From JAFMIX01 sp031371425 (GTDB lineage: Bacteria > Verrucomicrobiota > Verrucomicrobiia > Limisphaerales > JAFMIX01): 17,911 bases of DNA. Positions within the stretch are counted from its first letter, which is position 1. Each line of letters begins with the position of its first letter. The position numbers were made by a program, and so were the translations under genes. The notes beneath the pieces were generated by a model. That model saw only the letters and a program-made list of their open reading frames with translations, was not told the DNA's origin and did no database searches. Below, in pieces: positions 13,274 through 17,911 of this stretch. The stretch spans positions 1 to 17,911 of the forward strand of contig JANMJO010000264.1 in assembly GCA_031371425.1 (NCBI GenBank), in the 5' to 3' direction.

Positions 13274-13349
13274 TGGTGGGCTGGCAGGGACTCGAACCCT
13301 GGACCAATGCCTTAAAAGGGCACTGCTCTACCAACTGAGCTACCAGCCC
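13274..13349 (-). tRNA. tRNA-Lys (anticodon UUU) with encoded CCA
   Basis: A complete cloverleaf is readable on the minus strand. The acceptor stem is gggctgg/ccagccc, the D arm is gctc agttggta gagc, and the anticodon stem is gtgcc/ggcat. The loop cttttaa has TTT at 34-36. The variable loop is tggtc, the T arm is caggg ttcgagt ccctg, the discriminator is A, and CCA is encoded (13274-13276). Confidence 0.96.
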
Positions 13350-13490
13350 ACACAAACTGACGCCGATTCAGAAGGGCGGAAAAATTAAACGACGCCGCCG
13401 GTCTGCGCAATCATTTTCCGCCCGGCAGAAGGGTGGGATTCTGGCTGCGGATAATTGGAAACCTCCACGCGCTGTGTTAACCTCTGGCAG

Positions 13491-14582
13491 ATGTCGCAGA
13501 TACGCGCAGTCCTCACCGTGATCCTCCTGTTGTCTGGCAGCGTGCCGGCTCGGGCAGTCCTCTTCGCGTCCACCGCCGATCCCGCCGCCAACACCAACGC
13601 CCCCGCCGGCACGCTCACCAACAGCGGCTGGCAATACGAAGGTCAATGGAACGGCGACTTCCTCGGCACGCCCATCGCCCCGACGTTTTTCCTCACCGCA
13701 CAACACGTCGGCGGCGGCATCGGCCAAGTCTTCGCGCTGAACGGCTACAATTACCACACCGTCGCCTCCTGGAATTCTCCGGACAGCGACCTGCGCGTCT
13801 GGCAAGTGGCGGAAACTTTTCCCTACTACGCGCCGCTGTTCACCAGCACGAACGAAGTCGGGCAACACTGCCTCGTGTTCGGGCGCGGCACGCAGCGCGG
13901 CGGCCCGGTCGTCGTTGATGGCCAGACCAACGGCTGGAGTTGGGGCGGCAGCGACCACATCCTGCGTTGGGGCGAGAACGACATCGCCAGCATCGAGAAC
14001 GACCCGGGCTACGGCGTGCTGCTCCGCTGCACCTTCGACCGCGCCGCTCCGACCACGAACGAATGCCACCTCTCCAGCGGCGATTCCAGCGGCGGCCTCT
14101 TCATCCAAGACGGCGCGGTGTGGAAACTTGCCGGCATCAACCTCGCCGTGGACGGCCCGTTCAGTCGCGACGGCACCGCGAACACGCAGTTCTCCGCCGC
14201 CATGCTCGACCTGCGCGGCCTCTACGTCGGCAGCGGCATGAACTGGACATTGATCCCCACGAATTCCGCCGCCGCAGAACCCAGCGCGTTCTACGCCACG
14301 CGCATCTCCACCCAGCTCGCATGGCTCAACAGCGTCATCCATTTCCGACCCGGCCCAGACCTGCGCATCACCGCCGTCACCCGCGCTGGCAGCGACCTCC
14401 ACATCAGCCTCGCCACCGCCACCAACCGCCTCTATCGCCTCGACCGCCGCGATGACCTTGCCACCGGCTCGTGGACGACCGTGACCAACAACCTCCCCGG
14501 CACCGGCAGCATCATCACCGTCACCGACCCCGCCGCTGCGGGCCTGCCGCAACGTTTTTACCGCGTCGAATTGAATCCCTGA
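13491..14582 (+). CDS. Secreted trypsin-like (S1) serine protease with C-terminal secreted-protein module
   Basis: The protein has 363 residues from ATG 13491 and begins with a signal peptide (MSQIRAVLTVILLLSGSVPA, then RA). The probable catalytic triad is His72 in FFLTAQHVG, Asp100 in DSDLRVW, and a serine in SSGDSSGGLFI (199 or 200), followed by VWKLAGI. Compared with the family's GDSGGP it has one extra serine, so which Ser acts is open. Residues about 288-363 form a separate module (LRITAVTRAGSDLHISLATA, YRLDRRDDL, W, then QRFYRVELNP), a type I associate with secreted verrucomicrobial proteins. The frame is open upstream to 13455, but the internal ATG gives the better signal peptide. The GrpE-like gene follows after 35 bp. 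Substrate is unknown. Confidence 0.85.
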   Translation: MSQIRAVLTVILLLSGSVPARAVLFASTADPAANTNAPAGTLTNSGWQYEGQWNGDFLGTPIAPTFFLTAQHVGGGIGQVFALNGYNYHTVASWNSPDSDLRVWQVAETFPYYAPLFTSTNEVGQHCLVFGRGTQRGGPVVVDGQTNGWSWGGSDHILRWGENDIASIENDPGYGVLLRCTFDRAAPTTNECHLSSGDSSGGLFIQDGAVWKLAGINLAVDGPFSRDGTANTQFSAAMLDLRGLYVGSGMNWTLIPTNSAAAEPSAFYATRISTQLAWLNSVIHFRPGPDLRITAVTRAGSDLHISLATATNRLYRLDRRDDLATGSWTTVTNNLPGTGSIITVTDPAAAGLPQRFYRVELNP

Positions 14583-14617
14583 TTGAACTCCGCGCCGGCT
14601 TCCGGTTAACCTGCGGC

Positions 14618-15454
14618 ATGACGAATCGCCCCGCGCCCGTTCTCGCCAAGTGGCCATTTTTTCTCGGCAGCGTCCTGCTGCTCGCAGTCGCCGGCTACAT
14701 CGTTCAGCAGAATCCCCATGCGCTGAACCTCACGCAATTGAGCCTGCTCGTCAGCGCCGTCGCCGTGGGCGCGCTGCTCGTCGTCGCGCCCTTCGTGCTC
14801 GAATACCGCGCCGCGCTGAAATTCGCCGAGGCCGACGCGCTCACCGACGCCGTCGCGCAGATTGAAAACCTCCAGACCCTCGCCAAACAAATCTCCGGCG
14901 CCACCGCGCAATGGCAGGATGTGCAATCCGCTGCCGGCAAGACCGCCACCAGCGCCAAGGAAATCTCCGAACAGATGGCCGGTGAAGTCGCGAACTTCAC
15001 CGAGTTCATGAAGAAAGCGAACGACACCGAGAAGTCCGCGTTGCGCCTCGAAGTGGACAAGGCCCGCCGCGCCGAAGGCGAATGGCTGCAAATCGTCGTG
15101 CGCATCCTCGACCACATCTTCGCGCTGCACCAAGCCGCCTCGCGCTCCGGCCAACCGGAGCTGCTCGAGCAGTTGACGCATTTCCAGAACGCCTGCCGCG
15201 ATGTCGCCCGCCGCATCGGCCTGCTGCCGCTGGCTGTCGAAGCGAACCAGCCGTTCGACGGCGAACGACACAAGCTACTCGATTCCGAGACCGCCCCCGC
15301 CGGCGCGCTCATCGGCGAAGTTCTCGCCGCCGGCTACACCTATCAAGGTCAACCCCTGCGCCCCGCGCTCGTGAAGTTGCAAGTTGCCGCCGAAGTTTCG
15401 CTGAAGTCTGAACCCATTTCCGCTGGCGTGGCCGAAGAACCGACGCTGCTGTAG
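14618..15454 (+). CDS. Membrane-anchored coiled-coil protein with a GrpE-like C-terminal domain
   Basis: The protein has 278 residues. Two hydrophobic helices (about 12-29 and 41-60) are separated by a short loop. The basic residues before the first and after the second put both ends in the cytoplasm. A long heptad-like helical region follows (about 65-155; for example TATSAKEISEQMAGEVANF), then a helical segment (GEWLQIVVRILDHIFALHQA). The terminal segment FDGERHKLLDSETAPAG, with GEVLAAGYTYQGQPLRPALV (233-252), closely follows the beta-domain of GrpE (FDP.xH.., GYxxxGRxxRxAxV). GrpE is the nucleotide-exchange factor of DnaK and is normally soluble and encoded near dnaK or hrcA; neither is here. 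ATG 14618 is chosen because it directly precedes the first hydrophobic helix. The TAG stop overlaps a repeat. Confidence 0.75.
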   Translation: MTNRPAPVLAKWPFFLGSVLLLAVAGYIVQQNPHALNLTQLSLLVSAVAVGALLVVAPFVLEYRAALKFAEADALTDAVAQIENLQTLAKQISGATAQWQDVQSAAGKTATSAKEISEQMAGEVANFTEFMKKANDTEKSALRLEVDKARRAEGEWLQIVVRILDHIFALHQAASRSGQPELLEQLTHFQNACRDVARRIGLLPLAVEANQPFDGERHKLLDSETAPAGALIGEVLAAGYTYQGQPLRPALVKLQVAAEVSLKSEPISAGVAEEPTLL

Positions 15455-15529
15455 TTTGGAGCGCCGGTTTCCAAACCGGCAAGTTAGCCGCAGCCCTCAC
15501 AACCTGCCGATTTAGAAATCGGCGTTCCA
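15451..15529. repeat. GTAG-footed inverted hairpin pair covering two convergent stop codons
   Basis: GTAG (15451-15454) is followed by tttggagc and hairpin gccggttt-cc-aaaccggc (15463-15480). The inverted partner hairpin is gccgattt-ag-aaatcggc (15506-15523), followed by gttcca (to 15529). Outer arms tggagcgcc / ggcgttcca and inner arms ggcaagtt / aacctgcc are near-complementary, the same constant-arm/variable-core plan as the element at 2878. The GrpE-like gene ends in the left foot and addA ends in the right hairpin. It could also stop transcription from both sides. Confidence 0.7.
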
Positions 15530-17911
15530 GCCCTCCACCGCCACCGTCTGCCGCGCCTTGAGAAAGTGCAGGCAGCAGTTCTTCACCGGCAGCCGGTAAA
15601 TCCGCGCCAGCGCCAGCGCATACAGTTTCAATTGCGGCCCATAAAGTTTCGCCTTCGCCCCCAAGCCATCCTCGCCCACGTCATCCGTCTTGAAATCCAC
15701 CAGCCAGATTTCGTGCGGCAGCAGCACCACCAAATCCGCCACGCCCTGCACCACCACAAACTCCTCATCCGACAGACCCGCATCGGCAGCCAACAAATTC
15801 AACGCCCGCAAATCTGCCGCGTTCATCCGCGCGGTGAACTGCATCTCGCGGTGAATATTTTGCTGCGGCTGTGTTCGCACACGTTGTCCCAAATTCGACT
15901 GCCAGAACGCCGCGAGGTCGCCGTAATCCAGCGCCTCCAACTGCTCGCCCGTCAACGCGCCCGCCTTTTCCAACCGCGTCGCCTCGTTGCGCAAGTCCAG
16001 TTCCGTCGCCGTGCGGTCGAGCGCGACCAGTTGCAGGAACGCGTGGTGCGCCGTGCCGATTTCCGCCGCCGATAACCGGCCCGATGCTGTTCGTCGGCTG
16101 CCGGCTTTGAACTTTGGACTTTGGACTTTGGACTCAAACAAATGCCCCGCCTCCGCGTCCTGCTCCGTGGCGCGGCGGCGCAGCGCGGAGACTGAAGTCT
16201 TCGCCGTCTCCTGCGTCGCTGCGGCGTGGGGGTAACGCGCTGCAAAAACTTTTTCCAACGCGGCCAGTTCCGCCGGCGTCGGCGGCTGCACGAGCGCGAT
16301 GCTTGCGTCCGTGCTGCTGGAATCCAGCGCGAAACTCGCGGCCTGCGCGTCATGAAATTCCCAGCGCAACAATTCATTCGCGCCCGCGTTTTCGCCCACC
16401 CACGACTCCGGTTTCACCGACTGCGCGAACCACAGCCGCAGCCAGTCGAGCATACTGCCGGCCTTGAGCAACGCGTGGTCGGTGACTGCCGCCGGCTCGC
16501 GCCAGCGGTCCACCTCGTCCTTTTTCATCGCCGTGCCGGTGAGGATGAGCGTATCGCGAGCGCGGGTGAGGGCGACGTAGAGCAGGCGCATTTCCTCGCC
16601 GAGCAGCGCGCGTTTCTCTCGCTGCGCCGCCAGCCAGTGCGCGGCGCTGGGATAACGCCGGCGACTATCCGGCGGCAGAACTTTTGGGCAAAGCCCCAGC
16701 ACATCGTCCAGCAAAATGTCCGCGATCACATCTCGTGCGTTGAACTTCGCGCCCAGCCCGGCGAGCGCGACCACGGGGAATTCCAGCCCCTTGCTCGAAT
16801 GGATCGTCACCAGCCGAACGGCGTTCCCGGAAACCGCTCCCGCCGGTTCGTGACGCACCCCGGCATCCTCCTGCTCGGCGATGAACCGCAGAAAACGGAA
16901 CAGCCCCTCGCGCTGAAACGGATCGAACCGCCGCGCCAAATCCACGAGCCGACGCACGTTGGCCACGCGTTCCTTGCCGCGTTCGCCCGCGAGCAGCAAC
17001 GCCTCGTAATGCGTCTCCGTCAGCGCGGTTTCGAGACAATGCGTGAGCGACGAGTGGCGGATGATTTCGCGCCAGCGCCGGAATTGCTCCAGAAAAATCT
17101 GAACCTTCCGCCAAACATTCTCCTGACTTCTAGCTTCTAACTTCTGGCTTCTGTTCAAAGCAAACCACAGCAGTCCGTTGCGCTGTGCCAGCCGCACCGC
17201 CACCAGTTCATCCGCCGAGAGGCCGACGAATGGCGAGCGCAGCACCGCGAGCAACGGGACATCTTGCAAGGGATTGTCGAGCAACCGCAGCAGGTTGAGG
17301 AGGTCGGCGACTTCGATGGCGTCAAGGAAGCCTCCGCGCGCCGCGTGTAACGGCACGCCGGACTGGTGGAACACCTTCGCGAACATCTCCGCGCGCCCCG
17401 TGACGCCGCGCATCAGCACGACCATGTCGCTCCAACCCACATCGCGGAAAATCTTTTTGTCTTTGTCCCAAACTTGCTCCTTTTTTTCATGCAGCTCTCG
17501 CAGCAGTCGCGCAATCAACCGCGCCTCGCGCTCGGTGGTCTGCAAATCAATCACGTCGCGCGGCTTCGTGCCGTCGTCCGGCGCGTCATCGCCGGTTTCG
17601 CCGTCGCTGGCCTTGGTGATGACGTGCAACTCCACGCGCGGCGAGACCTCGTTCCGCGCTTGGAGCGCGGCTGCGGCTGGTGCTTCGCACACAGCCGCGC
17701 TCCGGGGAACGGGGGAGTCGGCGGCGAGCGATAACGCCTTGCGCCCATCCCGATTTCCAAATTGCAACTCCGCGTCCGCATCGTAATCCAGCCCGCCGAT
17801 GACCGGGCGCATGAGCGCGCGGAATAGCGGGTTGATGAAGTTCAGCAACGCCTCGCGGCTGCGGAAGTTTTCCGAGAGCGCGAGCATTCGGCCCGCCGCC
17901 GGAGCGCCGGC
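15512..17911 (-). CDS. addA: AddA/RecB-type UvrD helicase-nuclease (N-terminus beyond the right edge)
   Basis: 799 residues are visible; the frame is open to the right edge, so helicase motifs I-III are missing. Motif IV is LSENFRSR (about 17860-17880), motif V is VTIHSSKGLEFPVV (about 16770-16812), and motif VI is RLLYVALTRARD (about 16555-16592). The nuclease domain begins at GTAHHAFLQL (about 16035-16065) and has VQGVADL and VDFKTDD (about 15680-15705), then YGPQLKLYALAL. This is the VQGxxD ... DYKTD ... QLxxYA plan of AddA. AddA with AddB processes DNA double-strand ends for loading RecA; addB is not in the window. Two 7-bp arrays lie in frame, giving RSQKLEARSQ in the helicase part and ESKVQSPKFKAG in the helicase-nuclease linker. 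The last residues (GWNADF) are encoded within a repeat hairpin. Confidence 0.93.
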   Translation of the reverse strand, partial: AGAPAAGRMLALSENFRSREALLNFINPLFRALMRPVIGGLDYDADAELQFGNRDGRKALSLAADSPVPRSAAVCEAPAAAALQARNEVSPRVELHVITKASDGETGDDAPDDGTKPRDVIDLQTTEREARLIARLLRELHEKKEQVWDKDKKIFRDVGWSDMVVLMRGVTGRAEMFAKVFHQSGVPLHAARGGFLDAIEVADLLNLLRLLDNPLQDVPLLAVLRSPFVGLSADELVAVRLAQRNGLLWFALNRSQKLEARSQENVWRKVQIFLEQFRRWREIIRHSSLTHCLETALTETHYEALLLAGERGKERVANVRRLVDLARRFDPFQREGLFRFLRFIAEQEDAGVRHEPAGAVSGNAVRLVTIHSSKGLEFPVVALAGLGAKFNARDVIADILLDDVLGLCPKVLPPDSRRRYPSAAHWLAAQREKRALLGEEMRLLYVALTRARDTLILTGTAMKKDEVDRWREPAAVTDHALLKAGSMLDWLRLWFAQSVKPESWVGENAGANELLRWEFHDAQAASFALDSSSTDASIALVQPPTPAELAALEKVFAARYPHAAATQETAKTSVSALRRRATEQDAEAGHLFESKVQSPKFKAGSRRTASGRLSAAEIGTAHHAFLQLVALDRTATELDLRNEATRLEKAGALTGEQLEALDYGDLAAFWQSNLGQRVRTQPQQNIHREMQFTARMNAADLRALNLLAADAGLSDEEFVVVQGVADLVVLLPHEIWLVDFKTDDVGEDGLGAKAKLYGPQLKLYALALARIYRLPVKNCCLHFLKARQTVAVEGWNADF
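16104..16131. repeat. 7-bp tandem array (4 units) in the addA helicase-nuclease linker
   Basis: Units are gctttga, actttgg, actttgg and actttgg. The coding strand reads CCAAAGT units with no stop in any frame and encodes SKVQSPKFKA just before the nuclease motif GTAHH. Confidence 0.85.
17123..17150. repeat. 7-bp tandem array (4 units) in the addA helicase domain
   Basis: Units are ctgactt, ctagctt, ctaactt and ctggctt. The coding strand encodes RSQKLEARSQ between WFALN and ENVWRKVQIFL. TAG occurs in the other coding-strand frames, so this array tolerates only certain frames. Confidence 0.85.

Noticed and set aside
13368..14657. Minus-strand open frame of 429 codons opposite the protease gene
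   Set aside because: The plus strand encodes a signal peptide and the serine protease motifs; the minus frame is Ala/Gly/Val/Arg-rich with no motif.

Overview
The window looks like a GC-rich chromosomal segment of a verrucomicrobial bacterium, probably of the Pedosphaera/Limisphaera type. The reasons are the small planctomycete/verrucomicrobial-type cytochrome c, the secreted proteins with repeat modules and a YRLxxxxDL...W...FYRV-like C-terminal domain, weak Shine-Dalgarno sequences, and very many short palindromic and micro-tandem repeats between and inside genes. This assignment is inference; there is no rRNA here to confirm it.

Layout, left to right. A minus-strand block holds the N-terminal part of ftsH (cut by the left edge) and a two-domain CbiX-like chelatase. 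A plus-strand secreted mono-haem cytochrome c with a clear terminator follows. Then come about 770 bp of gene-free DNA packed with hairpins, including REP/BIME-like units with a GTAG foot. The minus-strand pair cvpA-dnaG and a TPR lipoprotein lie next. A divergent plus-strand pair follows, encoding a secreted DUF362 protein and a Sel1-repeat protein with a remarkable Thr-Asn spacer. Further on are a solitary RelE/ParE-like toxin gene, a zinc-ribbon gene and recA (all minus), and tRNA-Lys(UUU) (minus). Plus-strand genes for a secreted trypsin-like protease and a membrane-anchored GrpE-like protein then converge on a large AddA/UvrD-type helicase-nuclease gene, which is cut by the right edge.

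Housekeeping functions dominate: membrane proteolysis (FtsH), primase (DnaG), recombination (RecA, AddA) and tetrapyrrole metal insertion (CbiX). RecA and AddA probably act in the same double-strand-break repair pathway. I see no defence island, prophage, CRISPR array or biosynthetic cluster.

The unusual content is structural. (1) Two 135-bp MITE-like elements lie in opposite orientation, each with 23-bp terminal inverted repeats and its own target-site duplication. (2) Four different 7-bp-period tandem arrays lie in frame inside conserved genes (cbiX-like, dnaG, and addA twice). (3) REP/BIME-like hairpins with a GTAG foot occur, and repeat elements supply or overlap the stop codons of three genes and the signal-peptide region of another. 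(4) A Thr-Asn domain keeps a strict two-residue register over about 137 residues. (5) A GrpE-like domain is tethered to the membrane by a two-helix hairpin.
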